DNA of 64,000 bases from Schistosoma haematobium (Eukaryota > Platyhelminthes > Trematoda > Strigeidida > Schistosomatidae): contig NC_067200.1 of the NCBI RefSeq assembly GCF_000699445.3, positions 14,824,510 to 14,888,509 on the forward strand, read 5' to 3'. The translations under genes were made by a program, and so were the position numbers. The notes beneath the pieces are model-generated. The model was not told the origin of the DNA. It was given only the letters and a program-made list of their open reading frames with translations, and ran no database searches. Positions 45,237-59,852 of the stretch are shown here, in pieces (the stretch's first letter is position 1; every line of letters begins with the position of its first letter).

Positions 45237-45307
45237 CGCCCGATGGGGGCTCGAACCCCGACCCTCAGATTAAAAGTCTGATGCTCTACCGACTGAGCTA
45301 ACCGGGC
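45237..45307 (-). tRNA. tRNA-Lys(UUU), copy 13, 71 nt
   Basis: 4-bp T stem. Confidence 0.8.
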
Positions 45308-45639
45308 TCGACTGTTCGGCGCCGCTTGTCACACACATCAAAACCACCTCACACAACACACATGCACACTCACTCAAACAACACCATCTCAATCATCATA
45401 CACCCTACAACTAACACCAAGCCACACTCAACATCCTCTCACACAATCGCACACACACGCACACACAAACAAACAATCACTCAGTCAATCAACCAGACAT
45501 AAATCGAGACGCGGCTCTGTGCACACACTCACACACTCACACTCACAATAACACACACACACACACACACAACACACAACACACACACACACTTGCTTCT
45601 CCATTGGGAATCTCTACCGAACTACTCCGATCACCATAC

Positions 45640-46119
45640 TGTTATAACTTGTGACCGCCGGTTATTGTGCAGTGACTTATCGATCGGATCAATAACGCGT
45701 AAAATACGTGCGAGCCGCCTAGATTCCTAATTGGTCCTGCTTTCCGTCTAGCCCAGCCAGTTTAGTCCAGAACACAAGTCTCAGCCTCTGCGATATGCAT
45801 CGTTATATTACAAACATTCTGAGTTTATATACCAATCAAACAGACCACAACGTACCAATATAATATGAAACAACATTTGTACAAGAATTAGCCAGATTTG
45901 GCTGTGAATGAGGGAGGTAGAAATTCATATACTGAGTATAACTCAAGAATGGTAAAACGTATAATAATAGTTTATGGGTCAAAATAAACCTTGTAATAAG
46001 AGGAATATGAATATGCATACTTTAGTTAATTAATAATTATACAATAGAAATATGCGTTTAGTATTGGTCCATAAAAGGATCCCAAAGTTATCATTCATTA
46101 TGTTTATCGGGATATAACA
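45640..46119 (-). mobile_element. Solo LTR in array unit, copy 13
   Basis: 480 bp. Marker state T. Confidence 0.92.
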
Positions 46120-46961
46120 CATACACAATGTTCCATTGCAGCCATAAATGTTGCACGCCACACTCTTTAACCGTATCTGTCTTCCCACCACTACCCGTTT
46201 GTCTCCTCTACTTACACTTCCTCCGACTCCTACCACTCCTAATAGCAATCACACTCATACTGCTGCTCCCACTATTCCCACTCTTCCTGCTCTCATTCTC
46301 CAACAACTACAAATCATCCTACAACTCCTCCTTCTCCTCATCCTCTTCTTCCTCCTCCCTCACCTACTCATCCTCCTCCTAAACCTACTCCTACTCCTCC
46401 CAATCCTAATCCTCTTCTTCATCATATTCCATATCATACACATCAAATACACCCTCCTCCGCTTCTCCTTCTTCTTCTTCTTCTTCTTCTTCTTCACCAT
46501 CATTATCATCATCATCATCATCATCATCTTCATCATATTCATCATATTCATCATATTCATCATATTCATCATATTCATCATACTCATCCCCACCAACCAC
46601 ATCCACTCTACATGAACACGGAATCGGCACACTCACATTGACCGATTGAGTGGTGTGTGAATATCAGGTAGTCGACTGATCGATTGGTGAATTGTCGATG
46701 TGAGATTAGAGTGATGGGAAGTGTGTGTCAATGAGGCAATGATGACGGTGATTGTGTGAAGTGAGTATGTGGTGTTGTATGGGTGTGATGACGTGAGAGG
46801 AGGCGGTGGTATGTGTGGTTGAGTTTGAGTTTGAGGTGTGTGTGTGTGGACACAGAGTTGTGAATGTGGCAGACTGAATGCGACAGACTGACTGTAGGTG
46901 TGTGCAGTCGCTACGTATCACTGTACGAGGAGGGTGAGTATTGTTTGGTCAGAAGCCGTTG

Positions 46962-47032
46962 CGCCCGATGGGGGCTCGAACCCCGACCCTCAGATTAAAA
47001 GTCTGATGCTCTACCGACTGAGCTAACCGGGC
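46962..47032 (-). tRNA. tRNA-Lys(UUU), copy 14, 71 nt
   Basis: 4-bp T stem. Confidence 0.8.
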
Positions 47033-47366
47033 TCGACTGTTCGGCGCCGCTTGTCACACACATCAAAACCACCTCACACAACACACATGCACACTCACTC
47101 AAACAACACCATCTCAATCATCATACACCCTACAACTAACACCAAGCCACACTCAACATCCTCTCACACAATCGCACACACACGCACACACAAACAAACA
47201 ATCACTCAGTCAATCAACCAGACATAAATCGAGACGCGGCTCTGTGCACACACTCACACACTCACACTCACAATAACACACACACACACACACACACAAC
47301 ACACAACACACACACACACTTGCTTCTCCATTGGGAATCTCTACCGAACTACTCCGATCACCATAC

Positions 47367-47846
47367 TGTTATAACTTGTGACCGCCGGTTATTGTGCAGT
47401 GACTTATCGATCGGATCAATAACGCGTAAAATACGTGCGAGCCGCCTAGATTCCTAATTGGTCCTGCTTTCCGTCTAGCCCAGCCAGTTTAGTCCAGAAC
47501 ACAAGTCTCAGCCTCTGCGATATGCATCGTTATATTACAAACATTCTGAGTTTATATACCAATCAAACAGACCACAACGTACCAATATAATATGAAACAA
47601 CATTTGTACAAGAATTAGCCAGATTTGGCTGTGAATGAGGGAGGTAGAAATTCATATACTGAGTATAACTCAAGAATGGTAAAACGTATAATAATAGTTT
47701 ATGGGTCAAAATAAACCTTGTAATAAGAGGAATATGAATATGCATACTTTAGTTAATTAATAATTATACAATAGAAATATGCGTTTAGTATTGGTCCATA
47801 AAAGGATCCCAAAGTTATCATTCATTATGTTTATCGGGATATAACA
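47367..47846 (-). mobile_element. Solo LTR in array unit, copy 14
   Basis: 480 bp. Marker state T. Confidence 0.92.
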
Positions 47847-48228
47847 CATACACAATGTTCCATTGCAGCCATAAATGTTGCACGCCACACTCTTTAACCG
47901 TATCTGTCTTCCCACCACTACCCGTTTGTCTCCTCTACTTACACTTCCTCCGACTCCTACCACTCCTAATAGCAATCACACTCATACTGCTGCTCCCACT
48001 ATTCCCACTCTTCCTGCTCTCATTCTCCAACAACTACAAATCATCCTACAACTCCTCCTTCTCCTCATCCTCTTCTTCCTCCTCCTTCACCTACTCATCC
48101 TCCTCCTAAACCTACTCCTACTCCTCCCAATCCTAATCCTCTTCTTCATCATATTCCATATCATACACATCAAATACACCCTCCTCCGCTTCTCCTTCTT
48201 CTTCTTCTTCTTCTTCTTCACCATCATT

Positions 48229-48260
<32 letters not shown>

Positions 48261-48685
48261 ATTCATCATATTCATCATATTCATCATATTCATCATATTC
48301 ATCATACTCATCCCCACCAACCACATCCACTCTACATGAACACGGAATCGGCACACTCACATTGACCGATTGAGTGGTGTGTGAATATCAGGTAGTCGAC
48401 TGATCGATTGGTGAATTGTCGATGTGAGATTAGAGTGATGGGAAGTGTGTGTCAATGAGGCAATGATGACGGTGATTGTGTGAAGTGAGTATGTGGTGTT
48501 GTATGGGTGTGATGACGTGAGAGGAGGCGGTGGTATGTGTGGTTGAGTTTGAGTTTGAGGTGTGTGTGTGTGGACACAGAGTTGTGAATGTGGCAGACTG
48601 AATGCGACAGACTGACTGTAGGTGTGTGCAGTCGCTACGTATCACTGTACGAGGAGGGTGAGTATTGTTTGGTCAGAAGCCGTTG

Positions 48686-48756
48686 CGCCCGATGGGGGCT
48701 CGAACCCCGACCCTCAGATTAAAAGTCTGATGCTCTACCGACTGAGCTAACCGGGC
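48686..48756 (-). tRNA. tRNA-Lys(UUU), copy 15, 71 nt
   Basis: 4-bp T stem. Confidence 0.8.
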
Positions 48757-49091
48757 TCGACTGTTCGGCGCCGCTTGTCACACACATCAAAACCACCTCA
48801 CACAACACACATGCACACTCACTCAAACAACACCATCTCAATCATCATACACCCTACAACTAACACCAAGCCACACTCAACATCCTCTCACACAATCGCA
48901 CACACACGCACACACAAACAAACAATCACTCAGTCAATCAACCAGACATAAATCGAGACGCGGCTCTGTGCACACACTCACACACTCACACTCACAATAA
49001 CACACACAACACACACACACACAACACACAACACACACACACACTTGCTTCTCCATTGGGAATCTCTACCGAACTACTCCGATCACCATAC

Positions 49092-49571
49092 TGTTATAAC
49101 TTGTGACCGCCGGTTATTGTGCAGTGACTTATCGATCGGATCAATAACGCGTAAAATACGTGCGAGCCGCCTAGATTCCTAATTGGTCCTGCTTTCCGTC
49201 TAGCCCAGCCAGTTTAGTCCAGAACACAAGTCTCAGCCTCTGCGATATGCATCGTTATATTACAAACATTCTGAGTTTATATACCAATCAAACAGACCAC
49301 AACGTACCAATATAATATGAAACAACATTTGTACAAGAATTAGCCAGATTTGGCTGTGAATGAGGGAGGTAGAAATTCATATACTGAGTATAACTCAAGA
49401 ATGGTAAAACGTATAATAATAGTTTATGGGTCAAAATAAACCTTGTAATAAGAGGAATATGAATATGCATACTTTAGTTAATTAATAATTATACAATAGA
49501 AATATGCGTTTAGTATTGGTCCATAAAAGGATCCCAAAGTTATCATTCATTATGTTTATCGGGATATAACA
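49092..49571 (-). mobile_element. Solo LTR in array unit, copy 15
   Basis: 480 bp. Marker state T. Confidence 0.92.
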
Positions 49572-50412
49572 CATACACAATGTTCCATTGCAGCCATAAA
49601 TGTTGCACGCCACACTCTTTAACCGTATCTGTCTTCCCACCACTACCCGTTTGTCTCCTCTACTTACACTTCCTCCGACTCCTACCACTCCTAATAGCAA
49701 TCACACTCATACTGCTGCTCCCACTATTCCCACTCTTCCTGCTCTCATTCTCCAACAACTACAAATCATCCTACAACTCCTCCTTCTCCTCATCCTCTTC
49801 TTCCTCCTCCCTCACCTACTCATCCTCCTCCTAAACCTACTCCTACTCCTCCCAATCCTAATCCTCTTCTTCATCATATTCCATATCATACACATCAAAT
49901 ACACCCTCCTCCGCTTCTCCTTCTTCTTCTTCTTCTTCTTCTTCTTCACCATCATTATCATCATCATCATCATCATCATCATATTCATCATATTCATCAT
50001 ATTCATCATATTCATCATATTCATCATATCATCATCATCCCCACCAACCACATCCACTCTACATGAACACGGAATCGGCACACTCACATTGACCGATTGA
50101 GTGGTGTGTGAATATCAGGTAGTCGACTGATCGATTGGTGAATTGTCGATGTGAGATTAGAGTGATGGGAAGTGTGTGTCAATGAGGCAATGATGACGGT
50201 GATTGTGTGAAGTGAGTATGTGGTGTTGTATGGGTGTGATGACGTGAGAGGAGGCGGTGGTATGTGTGGTTGAGTTTGAGTTTGAGGTGTGTGTGTGTGG
50301 ACACAGAGTTGTGAATGTGGCAGACTGAATGCGACAGACTGACTGTAGGTGTGTGCAGTCGCTACGTATCACTGTACGAGGAGGGTGAGTATTGTTTGGT
50401 CAGAAGCCGTTG

Positions 50413-50484
50413 CGCCCGATGGGGGCTCGAACCCCCGACCCTCAGATTAAAAGTCTGATGCTCTACCGACTGAGCTAACCGGGC
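50413..50484 (-). tRNA. tRNA-Lys(UUU), copy 16, 72 nt
   Basis: T arm as copy 1. Confidence 0.85.
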
Positions 50485-50735
50485 TCGACTGTTCGGCGCC
50501 GCTTGTCACACACATCAAAACCACCTCACACAACACACATGCACACTCACTCAAACAACACCATCTCAATCATCATACACCCTACAACTAACACCAAGCC
50601 ACACTCAACATCCTCTCACACAATCGCACACACACGCACACACAAACAAACAATCACTCAGTCAATCAACCAGACATAAATCGAGACGCGGCTCTGTGCA
50701 CACACTCACACACTCACACTCACAATAACACACAC

Positions 50736-50772
<37 letters not shown>

Positions 50773-50815
50773 TTCTCCATTGGGAATCTCTACCGAACTA
50801 CTCCGATCACCATAC

Positions 50816-51295
50816 TGTTATAACTTGTGACCGCCGGTTATTGTGCAGTGACTTATCGATCGGATCAATAACGCGTAAAATACGTGCGAGCCGCCTAGAT
50901 TCCTAATTGGTCCTGCTTTCCGTCTAGCCCAGCCAGTTTAGTCCAGAACACAAGTCTCAGCCTCTGCGATATGCATCGTTATATTACAAACATTCTGAGT
51001 TTATATACCAATCAAACAGACCACAACGTACCAATATAATATGAAACAACATTTGTACAAGAATTAGCCAGATTTGGCTGTGAATGAGGGAGGTAGAAAT
51101 TCATATACTGAGTATAACTCAAGAATGGTAAAACGTATAATAATAGTTTATGGGTCAAAATAAACCTTGTAATAAGAGGAATATGAATATGCATACTTTA
51201 GTTAATTAATAATTATACAATAGAAATATGCGTTTAGTATTGGTCCATAAAAGGATCCCAAAGTTATCATTCATTATGTTTATCGGGATATAACA
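50816..51295 (-). mobile_element. Solo LTR in array unit, copy 16
   Basis: 480 bp. Marker state T. Confidence 0.92.
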
Positions 51296-52110
51296 CATAC
51301 ACAATGTTCCATTGCAGCCATAAATGTTGCACGCCACACTCTTTAACCGTATCTGTCTTCCCACCACTACCCGTTTGTCTCCTCTACTTACACTTCCTCC
51401 GACTCCTACCACTCCTAATAGCAATCACACTCATACTGCTGCTCCCACTATTCCCACTCTTCCTGCTCTCATTCTCCAACAACTACAAATCATCCTACAA
51501 CTCCTCCTTCTCCTCATCCTCTTCTTCCTCCTCCCTCACCTACTCATCCTCCTCCTAAACCTACTCCTACTCCTCCCAATCCTAATCCTCTTCTTCATCA
51601 TATTCCATATCATACACATCAAATACACCCTCCTCCGCTTCTCCTTCTTCTTCTTCTTCTTCTTCACCATCATTATCATCATCATCATCATCATCTTCAT
51701 CATATTCATCATATTCATCATATTCATCATACTCATCCCCACCAACCACATCCACTCTACATGAACACGGAATCGGCACACTCACATTGACCGATTGAGT
51801 GGTGTGTGAATATCAGGTAGTCGACTGATCGATTGGTGAATTGTCGATGTGAGATTAGAGTGATGGGAAGTGTGTGTCAATGAGGCAATGATGACGGTGA
51901 TTGTGTGAAGTGAGTATGTGGTGTTGTATGGGTGTGATGACGTGAGAGGAGGCGGTGGTATGTGTGGTTGAGTTTGAGTTTGAGGTGTGTGTGTGTGGAC
52001 ACAGAGTTGTGAATGTGGCAGACTGAATGCGACAGACTGACTGTAGGTGTGTGCAGTCGCTACGTATCACTGTACGAGGAGGGTGAGTATTGTTTGGTCA
52101 GAAGCCGTTG

Positions 52111-52182
52111 CGCCCGATGGGGGCTCGAACCCCCGACCCTCAGATTAAAAGTCTGATGCTCTACCGACTGAGCTAACCGGGC
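52111..52182 (-). tRNA. tRNA-Lys(UUU), copy 17, 72 nt
   Basis: T arm as copy 1. Confidence 0.85.
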
Positions 52183-52522
52183 TCGACTGTTCGGCGCCGC
52201 TTGTCACACACATCAAAACCACCTCACACAACACACATGCACACTCACTCAAACAACACCATCTCAATCATCATACACCCTACAACTAACACCAAGCCAC
52301 ACTCAACATCCTCTCACACAATGCACACACACGCACACACACGCACACACAAACAAACAATCACTCAGTCAATCAACCAGACATAAATCGAGACGCGGCT
52401 CTGTGCACACACTCACACACTCACACTCACAATAACACACACAACACACACACAACACACAACACACACACACACTTGCTTCTCCATTGGGAATCTCTAC
52501 CGAACTACTCCGATCACCATAC

Positions 52523-53002
52523 TGTTATAACTTGTGACCGCCGGTTATTGTGCAGTGACTTATCGATCGGATCAATAACGCGTAAAATACGTGCGAGCCG
52601 CCTAGATTCCTAATTGGTCCTGCTTTCCGTCTAGCCCAGCCAGTTTAGTCCAGAACACAAGTCTCAGCCTCTGCGATATGCATCGTTATATTACAAACAT
52701 TCTGAGTTTATATACCAATCAAACAGACCACAACGTACCAATATAATATGAAACAACATTTGTACAAGAATTAGCCAGATTTGGCTGTGAATGAGGGAGG
52801 TAGAAATTCATATACTGAGTATAACTCAAGAATGGTAAAACGTATAATAATAGTTTATGGGTCAAAATAAACCTTGTAATAAGAGGAATATGAATATGCA
52901 TACTTTAGTTAATTAATAATTATACAATAGAAATATGCGTTTAGTATTGGTCCATAAAAGGATCCCAAAGTTATCATTCATTATGTTTATCGGGATATAA
53001 CA
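52523..53002 (-). mobile_element. Solo LTR in array unit, copy 17
   Basis: 480 bp. Marker state T. Followed by the shortened pyrimidine block at 53.2 kb. Confidence 0.92.
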
Positions 53003-53194
53003 CATACACAATGTTCCATTGCAGCCATAAATGTTGCACGCCACACTCTTTAACCGTATCTGTCTTCCCACCACTACCCGTTTGTCTCCTCTACTTACAC
53101 TTCCTCCGACTCCTACCACTCCTAATAGCAATCACACTCATACTGCTGCTCCCACTATTCCCACTCTTCCTGCTCTCATTCTCCAACAACTACA

Positions 53195-53322
53195 AATCAT
53201 CCTCCAACTACTCCTACTCCTCCCAATCCTAATCCTCTTCTTCATCATATTCCATATCATACACATCAAATACACTCCTCCTCCTCTTCTTCTTCTTCTT
53301 CTTCTTCTTCTTCACCATCATT

Positions 53323-53354
<32 letters not shown>

Positions 53355-53395
53355 ATTCATCATATTCATCATATTCATCATACTCATCCCCACCA
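53195..53395. repeat. Pyrimidine block of unit 18, with internal deletion
   Basis: At about 53203 the usual CATCCTACAACTCC... stretch jumps to CATCCTCCAACTACTCCTAC, removing roughly 70 bp that all other units keep. The downstream CCTCCTCCGCTTCTCC is also altered to CTCCTCCTCCTCTTC. This explains the short 1651-bp unit. Confidence 0.85.
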
Positions 53396-53761
53396 ACCAC
53401 ATCCACTCTACATGAACACGGAATCGGCACACTCACATTGACCGATTGAGTGGTGTGTGAATATCAGGTAGTCGACTGATCGATTGGTGAATTGTCGATG
53501 TGAGATTAGAGTGATGGGAAGTGTGTGTCAATGAGGCAATGATGACGGTGATTGTGTGAAGTGAGTATGTGGTGTTGTATGGGTGTGATGACGTGAGAGG
53601 AGGCGGTGGTATGTGTGGTTGAGTTTGAGTTTGAGGTGTGTGTGTGTGGACACAGAGTTGTGAATGTGGCAGACTGAATGCGACAGACTGACTGTAGGTG
53701 TGTGCAGTCGCTACGTATCACTGTACGAGGAGGGTGAGTATTGTTTGGTCAGAAGCCGTTG

Positions 53762-53834
53762 CGCCCGATGGGGGGCTCGAACCCCCGACCCTCAGATTAA
53801 AAGTCTGATGCTCTACCGACTGAGCTAACCGGGC
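53762..53834 (-). tRNA. tRNA-Lys(UUU), copy 18, 73 nt, canonical
   Basis: The only copy with both homopolymers full length. GGGGG (49-53) pairs with CCCCC (61-65) around the TTCGAGC loop, giving the standard 73-nt cloverleaf with a 5-bp T stem and a 5-nt variable loop. Its unit also carries the internal deletion at 53.2 kb. If the array has one certainly functional tRNA gene, it is this one. Confidence 0.95.
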
Positions 53835-54173
53835 TCGACTGTTCGGCGCCGCTTGTCACACACATCAAAACCACCTCACACAACACACATGCACACTCAC
53901 TCAAACAACACCATCTCAATCATCATACACCCTACAACTAACACCAAGCCACACTCAACATCCTCTCACACAATCGCACACACACGCACACACACACACA
54001 AACAAACAATCACTCAGTCAATCAACCAGACATAAATCGAGACGCGGCTCTGTGCACACACTCACACACTCACACTCACAATAACACACACACACACACA
54101 CACACACAACACACACACACACACACTTGCTTCTCCATTGGGAATCTCTACCGAACTACTCCGATCACCATAC

Positions 54174-54653
54174 TGTTATAACTTGTGACCGCCGGTTATT
54201 GTGCAGTGACTTATCGATCGGATCAATAACGCGTAAAATACGTGCGAGCCGCCTAGATTCCTAATTGGTCCTGCTTTCCGTCTAGCCCAGCCAGTTTAGT
54301 CCAGAACACAAGTCTCAGCCTCTGCGATATGCATCGTTATATTACAAACATTCTGAGTTTATATACCAATCAAACAGACCACAACGTACCAATATAATAT
54401 GAAACAACATTTGTACAAGAATTAGCCAGATTTGGCTGTGAATGAGGGAGGTAGAAATTCATATACTGAGTATAACTCAAGAATGGTAAAACGTATAATA
54501 ATAGTTTATGGGTCAAAATAAACCTTGTAATAAGAGGAATATGAATATGCATACTTTAGTTAATTAATAATTATACAATAGAAATATGCGTTTAGTATTG
54601 GTCCATAAAAGGATCCCAAAGTTATCATTCATTATGTTTATCGGGATATAACA
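54174..54653 (-). mobile_element. Solo LTR in array unit, copy 18
   Basis: 480 bp. Marker state T. Confidence 0.92.
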
Positions 54654-55499
54654 CATACACAATGTTCCATTGCAGCCATAAATGTTGCACGCCACACTCT
54701 TTAACCGTATCTGTCTTCCCACCACTACCCGTTTGTCTCCTCTACTTACACTTCCTCCGACTCCTACCACTCCTAATAGCAATCACACTCATACTGCTGC
54801 TCCCACTATTCCCACTCTTCCTGCTCTCATTCTCCAACAACTACAAATCATCCTACAACTCCTCCTTCTCCTCATCCTCTTCTTCCTCCTCCCTCACCTA
54901 CTCATCCTCCTCCTAAACCTACTCCTACTCCTCCCAATCCTAATCCTCTTCTTCATCATATTCCATATCATACACATCAAATACACCCTCCTCCGCTTCT
55001 CCTTCTTCTTCTTCTTCTTCTTCTTCTTCTTCTTCTTCTTTCACCATCATCATCATCATCATCATCTTCATCATATTCATCATATTCATCATATTCATCA
55101 TATTCATCATATTCATCATACTCATCCCCACCAACCACATCCACTCTACATGAACACGGAATCGGCACACTCACATTGACCGATTGAGTGGTGTGTGAAT
55201 ATCAGGTAGTCGACTGATCGATTGGTGAATTGTCGATGTGAGATTAGAGTGATGGGAAGTGTGTGTCAATGAGGCAATGATGACGGTGATTGTGTGAAGT
55301 GAGTATGTGGTGTTGTATGGGTGTGATGACGTGAGAGGAGGCGGTGGTATGTGTGGTTGAGTTTGAGTTTGAGGTGTGTGTGTGTGGACACAGAGTTGTG
55401 AATGTGGCAGACTGAATGCGACAGACTGACTGTAGGTGTGTGCAGTCGCTACGTATCACTGTACGAGGAGGGTGAGTATTGTTTGGTCAGAAGCCGTTG

Positions 55500-55570
55500 C
55501 GCCCGATGGGGGCTCGAACCCCGACCCTCAGATTAAAAGTCTGATGCTCTACCGACTGAGCTAACCGGGC
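55500..55570 (-). tRNA. tRNA-Lys(UUU), copy 19, 71 nt
   Basis: 4-bp T stem. Confidence 0.8.
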
Positions 55571-55908
55571 TCGACTGTTCGGCGCCGCTTGTCACACACA
55601 TCAAAACCACCTCACACAACACACATGCACACTCACTCAAACAACACCATCTCAATCATCATACACCCTACAACTAACACCAAGCCACACTCAACATCCT
55701 CACACTCACACACACGCACACACACGCACACACAAACAAACAATCACTCAGTCAATCAACCAGACATAAATCGAGACGCGGCTCTGTGCACACACTCACA
55801 CACTCACACTCACAATAACACACACACACACACACACACAACACACAACACACACACACACTTGCTTCTCCATTGGGAATCTCTACCGAACTACTCCGAT
55901 CACCATAC

Positions 55909-56388
55909 TGTTATAACTTGTGACCGCCGGTTATTGTGCAGTGACTTATCGATCGGATCAATAACGCGTAAAATACGTGCGAGCCGCCTAGATTCCTAAT
56001 TGGTCCTGCTTTCCGTCTAGCCCAGCCAGTTTAGTCCAGAACACAAGTCTCAGCCTCTGCGATATGCATCGTTATATTACAAACATTCTGAGTTTATATA
56101 CCAATCAAACAGACCACAACGTACCAATATAATATGAAACAACATTTGTACAAGAATTAGCCAGATTTGGCTGTGAATGAGGGAGGTAGAAATTCATATA
56201 CTGAGTATAACTCAAGAATGGTAAAACGTATAATAATAGTTTATGGGTCAAAATAAACCTTGTAATAAGAGGAATATGAATATGCATACTTTAGTTAATT
56301 AATAATTATACAATAGAAATATGCGTTTAGTATTGGTCCATAAAAGGATCCCAAAGTTATCATTCATTATGTTTATCGGGATATAACA
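55909..56388 (-). mobile_element. Solo LTR in array unit, copy 19
   Basis: 480 bp. Marker state T. Confidence 0.92.
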
Positions 56389-57230
56389 CATACACAATGT
56401 TCCATTGCAGCCATAAATGTTGCACGCCACACTCTTTAACCGTATCTGTCTTCCCACCACTACCCGTTTGTCTCCTCTACTTACACTTCCTCCGACTCCT
56501 ACCACTCCTAATAGCAATCACACTCATACTGCTGCTCCCACTATTCCCACTCTTCCTGCTCTCATTCTCCAACAACTACAAATCATCCTACAACTCCTCC
56601 TTCTCCTCATCCTCTTCTTCCTCCTCCCTCACCTACTCATCCTCCTCCTAAACCTACTCCTACTCCTCCCAATCCTAATCCTCTTCTTCATCATATTCCA
56701 TATCATACACATCAAATACACCCTCCTCCGCTTCTCCTTCTTCTTCTTCTTCTTCTTCTTCTTCACCATCATTATCATCATCATCATCATCATCATCTTC
56801 ATCATATTCATCATATTCATCATATTCATCATATTCATCATATTCATCATACTCATCCCCACCAACCACATCCACTCTACATGAACACGGAATCGGCACA
56901 CTCACATTGACCGATTGAGTGGTGTGTGAATATCAGGTAGTCGACTGATCGATTGGTGAATTGTCGATGTGAGATTAGAGTGATGGGAAGTGTGTGTCAA
57001 TGAGGCAATGATGACGGTGATTGTGTGAAGTGAGTATGTGGTGTTGTATGGGTGTGATGACGTGAGAGGAGGCGGTGGTATGTGTGGTTGAGTTTGAGTT
57101 TGAGGTGTGTGTGTGTGGACACAGAGTTGTGAATGTGGCAGACTGAATGCGACAGACTGACTGTAGGTGTGTGCAGTCGCTACGTATCACTGTACGAGGA
57201 GGGTGAGTATTGTTTGGTCAGAAGCCGTTG

Positions 57231-57301
57231 CGCCCGATGGGGGCTCGAACCCCGACCCTCAGATTAAAAGTCTGATGCTCTACCGACTGAGCTAACCGGG
57301 C
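57231..57301 (-). tRNA. tRNA-Lys(UUU), copy 20, 71 nt
   Basis: 4-bp T stem. Confidence 0.8.
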
Positions 57302-57642
57302 TCGACTGTTCGGCGCCGCTTGTCACACACATCAAAACCACCTCACACAACACACATGCACACTCACTCAAACAACACCATCTCAATCATCATACACCCT
57401 ACAACTAACACCAAGCCACACTCAACATCCTCTCACACAATCGCACACACACGCACACACACACACAAACAAACAATCACTCAGTCAATCAACCAGACAT
57501 AAATCGAGACGCGGCTCTGTGCACACACTCACACACTCACACTCACAATAACACACACAACACACACACACACAACACACAACACACACACACACTTGCT
57601 TCTCCATTGGGAATCTCTACCGAACTACTCCGATCACCATAC

Positions 57643-58122
57643 TGTTATAACTTGTGACCGCCGGTTATTGTGCAGTGACTTATCGATCGGATCAATAACG
57701 CGTAAAATACGTGCGAGCCGCCTAGATTCCTAATTGGTCCTGCTTTCCGTCTAGCCCAGCCAGTTTAGTCCAGAACACAAGTCTCAGCCTCTGCGATATG
57801 CATCGTTATATTACAAACATTCTGAGTTTATATACCAATCAAACAGACCACAACGTACCAATATAATATGAAACAACATTTGTACAAGAATTAGCCAGAT
57901 TTGGCTGTGAATGAGGGAGGTAGAAATTCATATACTGAGTATAACTCAAGAATGGTAAAACGTATAATAATAGTTTATGGGTCAAAATAAACCTTGTAAT
58001 AAGAGGAATATGAATATGCATACTTTAGTTAATTAATAATTATACAATAGAAATATGCGTTTAGTATTGGTCCATAAAAGGATCCCAAAGTTATCATTCA
58101 TTATGTTTATCGGGATATAACA
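57643..58122 (-). mobile_element. Solo LTR in array unit, copy 20
   Basis: 480 bp. Marker state T. Confidence 0.92.
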
Positions 58123-58960
58123 CATACACAATGTTCCATTGCAGCCATAAATGTTGCACGCCACACTCTTTAACCGTATCTGTCTTCCCACCACTACCCG
58201 TTTGTCTCCTCTACTTACACTTCCTCCGACTCCTACCACTCCTAATAGCAATCACACTCATACTGCTGCTCCCACTATTCCCACTCTTCCTGCTCTCATT
58301 CTCCAACAACTACAAATCATCCTACAACTCCTCCTTCTCCTCATCCTCTTCTTCCTCCTCCCTCACCTACTCATCCTCCTCCTAAACCTACTCCTACTCC
58401 TCCCAATCCTAATCCTCTTCTTCATCATATTCCATATCATACACATCAAATACACCCTCCTCCGCTTCTCCTTCTTCTTCTTCTTCTTCTTCTTCTTCTT
58501 CTTCTTCACCATCATATCATCATCATCATCATCATCTTCATCATATTCATCATATTCATCATATTCATCATATTCATCATACTCATCCCCACCAACCACA
58601 TCCACTCTACATGAACACGGAATCGGCACACTCACATTGACCGATTGAGTGGTGTGTGAATATCAGGTAGTCGACTGATCGATTGGTGAATTGTCGATGT
58701 GAGATTAGAGTGATGGGAAGTGTGTGTCAATGAGGCAATGATGACGGTGATTGTGTGAAGTGAGTATGTGGTGTTGTATGGGTGTGATGACGTGAGAGGA
58801 GGCGGTGGTATGTGTGGTTGAGTTTGAGTTTGAGGTGTGTGTGTGTGGACACAGAGTTGTGAATGTGGCAGACTGAATGCGACAGACTGACTGTAGGTGT
58901 GTGCAGTCGCTACGTATCACTGTACGAGGAGGGTGAGTATTGTTTGGTCAGAAGCCGTTG

Positions 58961-59031
58961 CGCCCGATGGGGGCTCGAACCCCGACCCTCAGATTAAAAG
59001 TCTGATGCTCTACCGACTGAGCTAACCGGGC
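58961..59031 (-). tRNA. tRNA-Lys(UUU), copy 21, 71 nt
   Basis: 4-bp T stem. Confidence 0.8.
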
Positions 59032-59372
59032 TCGACTGTTCGGCGCCGCTTGTCACACACATCAAAACCACCTCACACAACACACATGCACACTCACTCA
59101 AACAACACCATCTCAATCATCATACACCCTACAACTAACACCAAGCCACACTCAACATCCTCTCACACAATCACACACACGCACACACGCACACACAAAC
59201 AAACAATCACTCAGTCAATCAACCAGACATAAATCGAGACGCGGCTCTGTGCACACACTCACACACTCACACTCACAATAACACACACAACACACACACA
59301 CACAACACACAACACACACACACACTTGCTTCTCCATTGGGAATCTCTACCGAACTACTCCGATCACCATAC

Positions 59373-59852
59373 TGTTATAACTTGTGACCGCCGGTTATTG
59401 TGCAGTGACTTATCGATCGGATCAATAACGCGTAAAATACGTGCGAGCCGCCTAGATTCCTAATTGGTCCTGCTTTCCGTCTAGCCCAGCCAGTTTAGTC
59501 CAGAACACAAGTCTCAGCCTCTGCGATATGCATCGTTATATTACAAACATTCTGAGTTTATATACCAATCAAACAGACCACAACGTACCAATATAATATG
59601 AAACAACATTTGTACAAGAATTAGCCAGATTTGGCTGTGAATGAGGGAGGTAGAAATTCATATACTGAGTATAACTCAAGAATGGTAAAACGTATAATAA
59701 TAGTTTATGGGTCAAAATAAACCTTGTAATAAGAGGAATATGAATATGCATACTTTAGTTAATTAATAATTATACAATAGAAATATGCGTTTAGTATTGG
59801 TCCATAAAAGGATCCCAAAGTTATCATTCATTATGTTTATCGGGATATAACA
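59373..59852 (-). mobile_element. Solo LTR in array unit, copy 21
   Basis: 480 bp. Marker state T. Confidence 0.92.
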
